Assembly: GCA_022376925.1 (NCBI GenBank)
Contig: JAIOJX010000006.1
Coordinates: 54,779,658 to 54,843,657, forward strand
Reading direction: 5' to 3'
Length of the DNA: 64,000 bases
DNA from: Tragulus kanchil
Lineage: Eukaryota > Chordata > Mammalia > Artiodactyla > Tragulidae
In this document: positions 1 to 11,608 of the stretch, piece after piece
Position numbering within the stretch: the first letter of the stretch is position 1
How the letters are laid out: the number at the start of each line of letters is the position of its first letter
Position numbers and translations under genes: made by a program
Notes under the pieces: generated by a model
The model's database searches: none
Seen by the model: the letters and a program-made list of their open reading frames with translations, nothing else
What the model was told of the DNA's origin: nothing

Positions 1-1626
1 AGCTTATCTTAAAGCTTAAAGGCAGGGTTCTAATCAAATACCATTTTAAGGGCCAGGGATGATTCTCTTCGTAGTTGAGGAGCAGGCACTATTTCTGAAA
101 GTGTTCTTCCTTAATTTCAGACTTAAACCCAGGACCCAGAATTAATCAAACCTGTTTGGGACTTGAACCCACGTGGCCAGGACTCGAACCCAGCCTAAGC
201 CCTGTTGATTAAAATCACTCACCCAATGTCTGGACCCACTGCAGTTCAGGTTCTTCATGTCTATTTGTAGAGAAGAATTCAGCGAGAGACAAAGTGATAG
301 GTAAGAAATGGAATTATTCAGATTCAGAGAAAGCACACTAGAGCAAATCCAGTGGCCCTGAAAATATGGCGCCCTTAGCTTTTATGGGCTGAGTAATTCC
401 ATAAGTTAATGAGTGGGAGGACTATTCCAGCTCTTTTAGGGAAAAGGTGGAACTGTCACGTACCTCTGGGTGTGTCATTTAGCTTGCTGACTGAGGATCA
501 AGGTCTGGTTGGTCTGCCATACTCTCCAAAGACCGAGGCCAATGGACATATCTTTGCACTCTCACTCTACTTCACTGCAGCTCATAAGTATCTCTTGAGA
601 AGGAGCTTGTGCATTTGTCTGGTATCCAGGTTTGAGGGAGTGTCACACAGGGACACCTCTTGATCACTTGGTTCTGGTGGCCAGCAAGGTTAATACTCTC
701 AGGTCCCTTAGAAATATAATAAAGGCACAGATGGAAAACAATCGACTAAGTTGCCTAGTCATTATGTAAAAGAGTCCTGTTAACTTATCTTCATAGATGC
801 GGCAGAAAAGGCTTCATGTTAATCACACATCTAAAGGCCCACTGTAACCCTCTCCAGAGACCTCAGAGTGTAGGCACTATCTTCAAGCTCTCCCTCTGCT
901 GCAGTAAAAATTGCCAGTATCTCCCAAGAAGGAGTGCACATGTCCAGTGCCCTGGTTTTTTTGTGACTGTTGCACCTTGATTACATGGTGGCCAGTGGGG
1001 CTTAGGTTCATGGGTCCCATAGGAGTGTAACAGAGAAACAGTTCATAAGTAACTGCACCTCAGAAAGTGACTAAGGCATCCAGTCTGTCTATGAAAGAAA
1101 CCTATTAGCTTATCTTAAAGCTTAAAGGCAGGGTTCTAATCAAATACCATTTTAAGGGCCAGGGATGATTCTCTTCGTAGTTGAGGAGCAGGCACTATTT
1201 CTGAAAGTGTTCTTCCTTAATTTCAGACTTAAACCCAGGACCCAGAATTAATCAAACCTGTTTGGGACTTGAACCCACGTGGCCAGGACTCGAACCCAGC
1301 CTAAGCCCTGTTGATTAAAATCACTCACCCAATGTCTGGACCCACTGCAGTTCAGGTTCTTCATGTCTATTTGTAGAGAAGAATTCAGCGAGAGACAAAG
1401 TGATAGGTAAGAAATGGAATTATTCAGATTCAGAGAAAGCACACTAGAGCAAATCCAGTGGCCCTGAAAATATGGCGCCCTTAGCTTTTATGGGCTGAGT
1501 AATTCCATAAGTTAATGAGTGGGAGGACTATTCCAGCTCTTTTAGGGAAAAGGTGGAACTGTCACGTACCTCTGGGTGTGTCATTTAGCTTGCTGACTGA
1601 GGATCAAGGTCTGGTTGGTCTGCCAT
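1..1626. repeat. Direct repeat pair 1 (truncated by window start)
   Basis: Positions 1-520 recur at 1107-1626 with offset 1106 and no difference I could see. The left copy runs off the window start. If this pair is like the other 20 (about 1.1 kb copies, almost no spacer), the left copy starts ~0.6 kb before the window and the right copy begins near 521. Probably an unmerged contig overlap rather than a natural duplication. Confidence 0.85.
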
Positions 1627-2900
1627 CTTGGACCCATTTGATTCTAATGGGTTTATGCTGTGTCCTTGGGCTGTCATTCTTTTCAAAAATTGTGCCCTGC
1701 CCCTTTCCCTTCTAACCCTTACATTTCCACACTCTCCATCTGCCACACTGCAGATGGCCAGTATCTCAAGAATGGAGTGAGAAACAGAAGATTTCCTTCC
1801 AGATCTGTAAACAAGGATGTCACAGTCATCAAGGATTGCAGCCCTCAATGTGAGCTCCAGAACCTAAGGGCACTCTGAGAGAAGAATAATACTATGATCT
1901 GATAGCCGTTAGAAACTAGCCACCCCCTACAGAGAGTTCCAAGGGAATTCAAGATGTGAAAACACAGGATACTGGCCCAGGATAGCTGAGATACATAAGA
2001 AAGGAATGATTTCAGTGAGCCCAAATTCTTGCATCTGTACATGCATTCTTTAACTTTGGATAACTGGTTTTCTTTAATTAACAACAATATTTTAATGTTC
2101 AGACTGCCGGCCTTTGTTTCAAAGCTTCTATATAACCTGGTTCCTCGGACCCTTACCTCCTGGAGCATTTCTCTCAGGGCCACTTGAGATGCTGTCTCCT
2201 GGGCTTGAAGTCCCATTAAACAAAATATTACTCTCAACTTTTAGTACTTTTTAAGTTGACAGGAGTCTCTGTAGAAGTCTTATGACTCACCAGATTGCTG
2301 TGGCTGCCACCCATGAAATACCCCAGGATTGCCTGGCTCTGGTGGCCAGTAGTTCTTATGTTCATAGGTTCCATAGGACTATAAAAAGTAGAGAAATATT
2401 TCTTAGATAGCTGTTGCCCCCAGGGCATAAAAGGTAAAAAGATAGCAGGCTGAAATACACCCCCAGCTTAAGGGACAATCTTCTAATGAAATATATATTG
2501 AAGAGCTAACTATAAATCTCTCCAGAGACTGAGGAAGCTAGTAGGTACCATCTTTGACTTCTCCCTCTGTCTCTCCTGGTATCAATGTCTCTGAGAAAAG
2601 AACTTGTATACAAAGCTGGCACATTGACATTAGGCAATTGTGACTGCCACCCTTGGTAACCTGGCTCTGGTGTCCAGGAAGACTTGTATCCATGGGCTTG
2701 ATGGGATGGGAGTAAACAAAAAATAGTTCTGAACTAGTTATAACCCCGAAACTCAGTGCGGAAGGAGCAGATAGCAATTTTCATTCCCAGTATGTTCCTG
2801 AAAGAGGTATATTTGAATACTTTTAAAACACTTCTGCCTGTAGGTCTGGCTTCCAATTAACCTGAATCTAGGTGCTAACATGGATCCTCCTCTTTGGGAC
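521..2900. repeat. Diverged tandem repeats, unit about 330 bp
   Basis: Units opening with a ctctccagagac-like box recur at 521, 851 and 2519, with a weaker match near 1730. A second box resembling ggttctggtggccag followed by gttcatgggtcccatagga recurs at about 671, 977, 2330 and 2655. The spacing 521 to 851 and 2330 to 2655 gives a unit near 325-330 bp. Copies are substantially diverged, so this is an old array, separate from the near-identical 1.1-kb pairs. No gene is seen. Confidence 0.5.
1107..1740 (-). mobile_element. Possible LTR-like retroelement fragment
   Basis: This GC-moderate noncoding stretch (also present as 1-520) has the look of a bovine endogenous LTR read on the minus strand, for example short repeated runs such as cccacgtggccaggactcg and gaacccagcc. 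No TG...CA ends, polyA signal or target-site duplication could be fixed. The family assignment rests on resemblance recalled from bovine LTRs and is weak. No coding potential is seen. Confidence 0.3.
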
Positions 2901-3099
2901 ACTGATGACTCTTGTCATACCCTCGACTACTGGGAGCCCACTAACAATAAAGCAGATTACTTGGACAATCACAAGGGTTTGAGAGACAACCAAGAGCTAG
3001 GGCAACATTGAACAATGAGTTTTATCTGCTACACAAGGCCACTCCTCCAAGACTTAGCAAGGTGACTGCTTTATCTAATGCACAAAACCCCACAAAGAG

Positions 3100-4836
3100 T
3101 CAAGGAAAGTGAAGAAAAAGATGGATATGTTCCAGATGAAGAACAAGCTAAAAGCTCAGAAAAAATACCTTACGAAATGGAGATATTTATTTACTTTAAT
3201 GAAGTTAAAAATAGTAGTCATAAAGATGCTCACTAAGCTCAGGTAACAACAGATGAACAAAGTGAAAACTTAAACAAAGAGAATATAAGAAAATAGCAAA
3301 CAAAAGTCACAAAACTGAAGAATACAATAACTGAAGCAAAAATTATACTGGAGGGATTCAAAAACAGACTAGACGAACTGTAAGAAAGGATCAGTGAGCT
3401 CAAAGATAGGTTACTGGAATTCATCCAGTCAGAGCAGCAAAAGAGAATGAAAAAGAATGGAAATAGCTTAAGGAACTTTTAGGACACATCAAGCAGAACA
3501 ATATTTGCATTATAGGAATCCCCAGAAGAGAGAGAGAAAGAGAGGTATGAATGTAATAAGAGACAAAGGCCATCATATAATGATAAAAAGGTCAAATCCA
3601 ACAGCATTTGTAAATATTTATGTACCCAACTAAGACCACGAAAATATATAAAGTAAAAATTAGAAGTCCTTAAGAGAGAAATATATAGCTAGAATAATAA
3701 TAATGATAATAGTGGGGGACTTTAATACCACAATTTTATTAATGGATATATCACTCAGAAAAATCAATAAGGGAACATTGGCCTTAAATAACATGATAAA
3801 CCAGATAACCTTAACATGTTCCATAGAGAACATTCCATCCAAAAACAACAAAATACACAATCTTCTTAAATAAACATGAAACATTCTCAGGATACTTCAC
3901 ATGTCTGGGCACAAAACAAGTCTTAATAAATATAAGAAAACTGAGATTATATCAAACATCTTTTCTGACCACAATAGCATAAAACTAGAAACCAGTTACA
4001 AGAAGAAAACTGATAAATTCACAATGATGTGCAGATAAAACAAACACCATGGTACTGAATGAGTCATAAAAGAAATAGAAAGGAAAAAAAAATACCTTGA
4101 GACAAATGGAAATGGAAATACAGCATAAAAAAACTTACGAAATGTGGCAAAAGAAGTTCTAAGTGTGAAGTTCGTAGCAATAAATGGCATTAATAAGAAA
4201 CCAGAAAAATCTCAAATGAACAACCTAACTTTAAACCTCATGGAACTAGGAAGAGAAGAATAAATGAAGTCCAAATTTAGTAGAAGGGGGAAATAACAAA
4301 GATCAGAGTGTAAATAAATTAAATAGAGACAAAAAGACAGTAGAAAAGAGAAACAAAACTATGAACTTTTCTGGAAAAGAAAAAAACTAAGTTGGCAAAT
4401 CTTTAGATGGCCCATGGGCAAAAAAAGAGACTCAAATAAAATCAGAAATGAATAAGGAGATATTACAAGTGATGTGACAGAAATACAAAAGCCATCAGGA
4501 ATTACTGTAAACAATCACATATCAACAGACTTAACAATCTAGAGGAAATGCATAAATTTACAGAAACATATAATCTATCAAGATTGAATCATGAAGCTAC
4601 AGAAAATCTGGACAGACCAATTGCCAGCTAGGAGCTTGAATCACTAATCAAAAAATCTCAAAAAGAAACAAAAGTTCAGGACCAGATGGTTCACTGGTAA
4701 ATTCTACCAAACATTTAAAAAAGAGTCAGTACCCATCCTTCTCGCCCACTTCCAAAACGTATGAGGAGGGAACACTTCCCAACTCATTATGTGAGGTCAG
4801 TATTACCCTGACACCAAAACCAGAAAAAAAAAAAAA
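3100..4836 (+). mobile_element. Old L1 LINE fragment (ORF1 end to early ORF2)
   Basis: The A-rich plus strand reads in the style of L1. An ORF1-like stretch (3400-3550) is followed by ORF2 endonuclease-type sequence (about 3600-4350: gtacccaac, gggggactttaat, ctgaccacaatagca) and then the start of the reverse-transcriptase region (accctgacaccaaaacc near 4805). It ends in an A run at 4826-4838. Many stops and frame breaks make it non-functional. It lacks both the 5' UTR and the 3' end. Confidence 0.8.
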
Positions 4837-5037
4837 ATCTGTTTGTGAATAAGGACAAGAGTAAGCAAAAAATTAAGTGTACAGGTAAGAAAAGGTCAGA
4901 CCATTCAGAACTTCTTTTTGACCATGTTTCAAGTTTAGACATTGATCTAAATGCAATAGATCACCATTGAAGCATATTAAGCATGAGGCAACATTTTTTA
5001 AAAAGATAATCATGTCTACTGGGTATATAATTTATTA

Positions 5038-7290
5038 GAGGTGGCAAGAAGGTGAATAGAGAAACTAGCATAGGAATGGGAGTAGAAATTAAAAAGACAA
5101 AAAAAAAAAGGAATGGCAGTAGATTAGGTAAGAGCTGATGATTTAGTATTGGGAAATGTCAAGGACTATACTCAAATTTCTTGCATAATCAATCATACTG
5201 ATAGAGATACCTTTTATTGAAATGGAAAAGTAGGAGGAAGAGCATATATGGCTATAGAGACATGGCTGTAAGAGAGAGGTTAAGAATTTACTTTCCAGTT
5301 TCTCAGAGAGAATATGATACAGTGTGTGTTTAAAGCAATATTGTAAATACTGAAAAACTTAGTAAATCACAGTAATGGTTACTGAAACCAACTCAATACA
5401 AGTGCAAGAACTTTCAGTCCAGAGGGGAGCAGACAAACATGTAAACATTAGGCCAATAAGTAATAACAGATGGATAATGATTAGAAGTAGTAGTGACACA
5501 AAAGGTGTGAACAGTCAAGGTTTAAAATTGTATGTGAGATAGGCTTTCAAGACAAATAAGTGGTGACTGCAAAGGGTACAGAAGCAAGTCTTCCTAGTGT
5601 GTAAAAGCACAAGCTCAGAAGCCTAAATGCCTGGGTTGCAATCCTGCCTCTCTTCCTGAGGAGCTGTAAGACACGGGACAAGTTATACAGTGTATCTTGA
5701 CTCCGTGTTACCTATAGAATGCATATAATCCTGCATCTGTTTCATTGCATTGCTGTGATATTTAAATGAATTAATACATGTAAAACACAGTTGGACACAT
5801 AAAAAGTGCTATAGAAATGTTAAGTATGCTGATATAATGCTGATAATGATGATGGTGATAGCTGTGGTAATAATGATGAAAACGATAACATGGGAGAGAA
5901 GTCTGGAAAAGATTAAGGTGGAGAGATAGACAGGGACCAAATATTCAAGAGTGTTCTTTGCTAGGTTTTTGAACCTTATTCTGTGAACCATCTCCATTAA
6001 AAAGTTTTACACATGAAATGACAATCAGCTATATGTTTGGAAAGACTGCCCTGGCAGTACTGTGGAGAATGAGTGGCAAAGGGACAAAGCCTCTGCAATA
6101 GATACAATTGTCCCTGAGCTGTAAACTCAGGGCAACACAAAGACAGTAGATAAGGTATACTAAAATTTAAAGTATTGGGAATTTTGAGGTGGCAAGAAGG
6201 TGAATAGAGAAACTAGCATAGGAATGGGAGTAGAAATTAAAAAGACAAAAAAAAAAAGGAATGGCAGTAGATTAGGTAAGAGCTGATGATTTAGTATTGG
6301 GAAATGTCAAGGACTATACTCAAATTTCTTGCATAATCAATCATACTGATAGAGATACCTTTTATTGAAATGGAAAAGTAGGAGGAAGAGCATATATGGC
6401 TATAGAGACATGGCTGTAAGAGAGAGGTTAAGAATTTACTTTCCAGTTTCTCAGAGAGAATATGATACAGTGTGTGTTTAAAGCAATATTGTAAATACTG
6501 AAAAACTTAGTAAATCACAGTAATGGTTACTGAAACCAACTCAATACAAGTGCAAGAACTTTCAGTCCAGAGGGGAGCAGACAAACATGTAAACATTAGG
6601 CCAATAAGTAATAACAGATGGATAATGATTAGAAGTAGTAGTGACACAAAAGGTGTGAACAGTCAAGGTTTAAAATTGTATGTGAGATAGGCTTTCAAGA
6701 CAAATAAGTGGTGACTGCAAAGGGTACAGAAGCAAGTCTTCCTAGTGTGTAAAAGCACAAGCTCAGAAGCCTAAATGCCTGGGTTGCAATCCTGCCTCTC
6801 TTCCTGAGGAGCTGTAAGACACGGGACAAGTTATACAGTGTATCTTGACTCCGTGTTACCTATAGAATGCATATAATCCTGCATCTGTTTCATTGCATTG
6901 CTGTGATATTTAAATGAATTAATACATGTAAAACACAGTTGGACACATAAAAAGTGCTATAGAAATGTTAAGTATGCTGATATAATGCTGATAATGATGA
7001 TGGTGATAGCTGTGGTAATAATGATGAAAACGATAACATGGGAGAGAAGTCTGGAAAAGATTAAGGTGGAGAGATAGACAGGGACCAAATATTCAAGAGT
7101 GTTCTTTGCTAGGTTTTTGAACCTTATTCTGTGAACCATCTCCATTAAAAAGTTTTACACATGAAATGACAATCAGCTATATGTTTGGAAAGACTGCCCT
7201 GGCAGTACTGTGGAGAATGAGTGGCAAAGGGACAAAGCCTCTGCAATAGATACAATTGTCCCTGAGCTGTAAACTCAGGGCAACACAAAG
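5038..7290. repeat. Direct repeat pair 2: 5038-6142 and 6186-7290
   Basis: Two 1105-bp copies at offset 1148, with a 43-bp unmatched spacer (6143-6185). The copies look identical, including a poly-A tract. The content is noncoding with a MIR. The right copy overlaps the left copy of the next pair, as expected for a short contig (6186-7998) overlapping both neighbours. Likely assembly duplication. Confidence 0.92.
5592..5825 (+). mobile_element. MIR SINE (real copy)
   Basis: Matches the MIR pattern in order: a gcctgggttgcaatcctg box, the 'gtaagac..gggacaagtta' segment, then ttaatacatgtaaaacac and a tail ending in tgctataga. Repeated by the artefact-like duplications at 6740-6973 and, partly, at 8006-8137, so three apparent MIRs are probably one. 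Confidence 0.75.
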
Positions 7291-9163
7291 TTACTTCTTA
7301 ATCTCAGAATTTGAAGTGCTCCATCATAATGGGTGAGCAGAGGAAGCATTAAACAGATTGGACTGGTAGGAGGAAAATCACTGCTGCTCTGGACTCCACC
7401 TGACCCAGGAAGCCTAAAAGCTATCAGGGCCTTGAGCTTCAAAGCTGGTCTGCTTGCCAACAAGAGTTCATTAGATGTGGCTCTGTAGCCTGAGTTCATT
7501 ACCCTCTCCCCAGACTTAATCCTGTCTGTTCACCTAAGCGCTCCCTTCAGGCCCAAGGAGAAGCCTCTGGGAGCCACCCCCAGCTAGGCTCCCTGAACAG
7601 CAGCACGTCTCATTAACAACTTTTTAATGAGGTCATGGCCTGTGACTGCTCACTAATAGGCTGGTTAGTCTGAAACCCTAGGGATGAAAGAGACTGAGGA
7701 TAGACGTCAGTGAGAACAGAGCTCAGCCTATGGAGAGCTGAGGACAGGAGAGAGAACGAATTCCCTTTAGCAGAGATTCCAGGCTTTTACTCCTGGGTCT
7801 CCAGGGTCCTTTCCAGCTCTCAGTGACTATAATTCTGCAAACTGAGGTCTGGAGGGACCAGGAACAGAAGTGGGAAGAATTAAAACTGAGTCTAGTGATC
7901 CCAGGCTTGGACCAGCTCTTGGTCTCAAGAGACTTTTGAGGAAATCAAATGCTCTTCAGGTTTTCTTTGATGCTTGTATAAAAGAAATTTTTCTCTTGGT
8001 TCATAATCTTGACTCCGTGTTACCTATAGAATGCATATAATCCTGCATCTGTTTCATTGCATTGCTGTGATATTTAAATGAATTAATACATGTAAAACAC
8101 AGTTGGACACATAAAAAGTGCTATAGAAATGTTAAGTATGCTGATATAATGCTGATAATGATGATGGTGATAGCTGTGGTAATAATGATGAAAACGATAA
8201 CATGGGAGAGAAGTCTGGAAAAGATTAAGGTGGAGAGATAGACAGGGACCAAATATTCAAGAGTGTTCTTTGCTAGGTTTTTGAACCTTATTCTGTGAAC
8301 CATCTCCATTAAAAAGTTTTACACATGAAATGACAATCAGCTATATGTTTGGAAAGACTGCCCTGGCAGTACTGTGGAGAATGAGTGGCAAAGGGACAAA
8401 GCCTCTGCAATAGATACAATTGTCCCTGAGCTGTAAACTCAGGGCAACACAAAGTTACTTCTTAATCTCAGAATTTGAAGTGCTCCATCATAATGGGTGA
8501 GCAGAGGAAGCATTAAACAGATTGGACTGGTAGGAGGAAAATCACTGCTGCTCTGGACTCCACCTGACCCAGGAAGCCTAAAAGCTATCAGGGCCTTGAG
8601 CTTCAAAGCTGGTCTGCTTGCCAACAAGAGTTCATTAGATGTGGCTCTGTAGCCTGAGTTCATTACCCTCTCCCCAGACTTAATCCTGTCTGTTCACCTA
8701 AGCGCTCCCTTCAGGCCCAAGGAGAAGCCTCTGGGAGCCACCCCCAGCTAGGCTCCCTGAACAGCAGCACGTCTCATTAACAACTTTTTAATGAGGTCAT
8801 GGCCTGTGACTGCTCACTAATAGGCTGGTTAGTCTGAAACCCTAGGGATGAAAGAGACTGAGGATAGACGTCAGTGAGAACAGAGCTCAGCCTATGGAGA
8901 GCTGAGGACAGGGAGAGAGAACGAATTCCCTTTAGCAGAGATTCCAGGCTTTTACTCCTGGGTCTCCAGGGTCCTTTCCAGCTCTCAGTGACTATAATTC
9001 TGCAAACTGAGGTCTGGAGGGACCAGGAACAGAAGTGGGAAGAATTAAAACTGAGTCTAGTGATCCCAGGCTTGGACCAGCTCTTGGTCTCAAGAGACTT
9101 TTGAGGAAATCAAATGCTCTTCAGGTTTTCTTTGATGCTTGTATAAAAGAAATTTTTCTCTTG
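6842..9163. repeat. Direct repeat pair 3: 6842-7998 and 8006-9163
   Basis: Copies of 1157 and 1158 bp, offset 1164 then 1165, separated by only 7 bp. One difference seen: an extra g in the right copy near 8911 (acagggagag against acaggagag). This creates a longer open frame in the right copy only, which is not evidence of coding. Confidence 0.93.
7291..7998. other. Noncoding stretch, no gene seen
   Basis: About 700 bp of sequence with higher GC than its surroundings, repeated at 8456-9163. Short open frames exist on both strands but none has a recognisable domain, and a one-base indel between the two copies breaks one of them. I see no repeat family that I can name here. Confidence 0.5.
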
Positions 9164-9429
9164 AAACTTTTTATCATCTAGCCTTTCATAATTATGGATT
9201 TCTTTGCCATTCTTCCATTATGTCCAAGTGCAGATTCTTTGTCCTATTTTCCAAGTTTATTTAAATTGTACCTGTCCTGGGAGTTCAGTAGTTGCCCTCG
9301 TCTTCTCTTTTCCTTTTGTACTATCTCTTAGAGATTCCATCATTGTCAAAGTTTCAACAAACCATCCTTGTGTAAATGAAACTTGGGGGTTGGTTTATAT
9401 CACTCATGAGGATTAACACTAGTCATAAT

Positions 9430-9770
9430 TGCCTCCTGATTGGTCTCCCAGTGTCTGGTCATACTGAAGCCTTATCCATACACCACACTTATTCATACTT
9501 CTCACTGTCTCCAGAGTTATTTCTAAATATGTAGGTAATTAGATTTATCATAATGATGTGCTAAATCCTCACAATTCACACTCATCTTCAGAATGAAAGT
9601 ATGTTCTTAGCATACCATGCAAGCCTATGTATACATAGTCCAGCTCAAGCTTATATTTCCAATCTCATTTTTTCCATACACCTACAGTTGAATGCATATT
9701 CAACACGTCACACTGATCTGTTTTCTTTCCCCTGCATTTCTAGTTGCTATAAGCATGTATATGCAGGCAT
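9430..9770 (-). mobile_element. L2 LINE remnant
   Basis: The plus strand reads like the reverse complement of an L2 3' end: gcctcctgattggtctccc at the start, then a diverged 'tcagaatgaaagtatgttcttagca' segment where L2 has its conserved aaagtccaaactcc-type box. Strongly decayed; the boundaries are approximate. Confidence 0.5.
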
Positions 9771-9780
9771 CTCTTCATTC

Positions 9781-9971
9781 CTTTCCAACTCTGCATGACT
9801 GTGCAAACTATAGCCCACCAGGCTCTTCTGTCCGTGGAACTCTCCAGGCAAGAATACTGGAATGGTTTGCCATGCCCTTCTCTGGGGTATCTTCCTGACC
9901 CAGATATTTAACTCACCTCTTTTATGTCTCCTGCATTAGAAGGTAAGTTCTTTACCACTAAGGCCACCTAG
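9781..9971 (-). mobile_element. Bov-tA SINE, minus
   Basis: Contains the reversed Bov-tA boxes agcccaccaggctcttctg, ccaggcaagaatactgga and a decayed tRNA-derived part. Abuts a second Bov-tA in the opposite orientation. Confidence 0.8.
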
Positions 9972-10169
9972 CTTCCTGAGCGGCTCAAACAGTAATGAAT
10001 CTGCCTGCAACGCTGGAGACCTGATATCCCCTGGTCAAGAAGATCCCCTGGAGGAGGGCATGGCAACCCACTCCAGTACTCTTGTCTGAAGAATACCCAT
10101 GGACAGAAGAGCCTGGCAGACTCCAGTCCATGAGGTTGTAAAAAGTCAGACATGACTGAGCGACTAACT
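9972..10169 (+). mobile_element. Bov-tA SINE, plus
   Basis: Forward Bov-tA: a tRNA-like start (gcttcctgagcggctcaa), then agatcccctggaggagggc and the end agtcagacatgactgagcg. Back to back with the minus element before it. Confidence 0.85.
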
Positions 10170-10181
10170 TTCTATAAGCAT

Positions 10182-10392
10182 GTGCTATGTGCTTGGTTGC
10201 TCAGTCTTGTCTGACTCTGTGACCCCATGGACTACAGACCCCAGGCTCTACTGTCCATGGGAATTCTCTAGGCAAAAATACTAGAGTGGGTTGCCATGCC
10301 CTCCTCCAGGGGATCTTCCCGACCCAGGGATTGAATTCAGGTCTCCCACATTGCAGGCGGATCCTTTACCTTGTGAGTCATAAGGGAACCCC
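10182..10392 (-). mobile_element. Bov-tA SINE with target-site duplication
   Basis: Reverse Bov-tA running from a gttgctcagtcttgtctga box to a degraded tRNA-like end (aagggaacccc). It is flanked by the 12-bp direct repeat ttctataagcat at 10170-10181 and 10393-10404, the duplication expected from LINE-assisted insertion. Confidence 0.88.
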
Positions 10393-10404
10393 TTCTATAA
10401 GCAT

Positions 10405-11298
10405 AGGGTTGTTTAATTCTCCTCAACAATTTAGAATCTGAAAACCTGGATTCAAATCCTGTGCCTACTACTTAGTAGCTTAAATATATATCCTTATATT
10501 TAATAATCTATAATGGGATATGATATAATTATATAACATATGCATAACCAGATTCAGTGCATATTGATATATAATAAAATTAAAATCACATGAAAAACTA
10601 CTTCCATTTCTGGAGCTGTATGATCTTTCTATAGTATCTCTTTCAATTCAAAGTAGAGGATAGGTTGTATAGAATTCTCAAGGATGTTTGCTAAAATTGT
10701 AGCATGAGAAATTTACTTAAACACTATCTCCTCTCAAGAAGCAGGGTGAATTAAGTAACTAACATTTATTATTAGCCAAATATGCATTACACATTTTAAA
10801 ATAAAGTTTAGTCCTCACCAGTTTCAGAACAATTTTAAAATAGAATACTTGCTCCAAAAAAAAAAAAAAAAAAAAGGCAACAGGTTCCACTGTCACAACA
10901 ATTTTAGTGTCAGAACAAAAATTTTAATCTAGGTATGAATCCAAAATATCAAGTAGTTTAAAAATATGGCATATGACTTCTCTAAAACATAGAGATAGAA
11001 ACTTGAAAGGAGTTATATAAAATAAGTAAATTAAATAAGATAATGTTTAACACAGAGATTAAAGTAGTTCCTAAGAGAGGGATAACAACAGAAAAACAAT
11101 GTGATAAATGGGAACTATCTGATCTATTCTGTGATGAGCTATTTTTTTAGGAGAATCAAAAGCACTTATAAAGTTACTTTTATTTTCTGAATGCAGTAGG
11201 TACCTGGCACGAAGTCAGTGTTCAATAAATGGCAGTGTTATGGTTACGCCTTTATATCTTTACACATTTTTTCTGTCTAAGAGTCCTCCATCCCATTG
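10405..11298. other. AT-rich noncoding stretch, no gene
   Basis: AT-rich DNA with an A run at about 10855-10875. Short MIR-like scraps are visible near 10445-10485 (ggattcaaatcctgtgcc) and 11195-11235 (tacctggcac, ttcaataaatggcag). Nothing else is supportable. Confidence 0.5.
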
Positions 11299-11396
11299 CT
11301 TCTTCCATATACTGAATTAATTTCAAATTATCTTTCAAGATTCAGCTCTTCTTCCATATACTCAGTTAATCTCAACTTATCTTTCAAGATTCAACT
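11299..11396. repeat. Local tandem duplication of 49 bp
   Basis: 11299-11347 and 11348-11396 are adjacent copies beginning cttcttccatatact and ending ctttcaagattca(g/a)ct, with a handful of differences. Because the copies have diverged, this looks like a genuine old small duplication. Confidence 0.85.
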
Positions 11397-11608
11397 TTTA
11401 ATTTATTCTCTGGAACACAAGTCTAGTGTCTTCCTTCTAGAAACCCTCCCTGATTCCTCTAGACAAAGCTGAGTTCACTTACTTTTGCCACACATATATT
11501 GCACATATATTATTGCTAAAGAAAAAAATATATATATAATTAATTGTATTTTGCATGCATATCTATTAGGTGATTATAAGGACAACCTCTCATTTATGTT
11601 TATATTCC

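Noticed and set aside
163..195. tRNA-like B-box sequences (minus strand gggttcgagtcc and gggttcaagtccc)
   Set aside because: No A box or cloverleaf partner at proper spacing. Better explained as part of LTR-like repeat sequence.
5809..8309. A 62-codon minus-strand frame occurring three times, resembling a small repeated gene family
   Set aside because: It lies in MIR-derived sequence and is repeated only because pairs 2 and 3 duplicate it exactly. Identity reflects duplicated assembly, not conservation of a protein.
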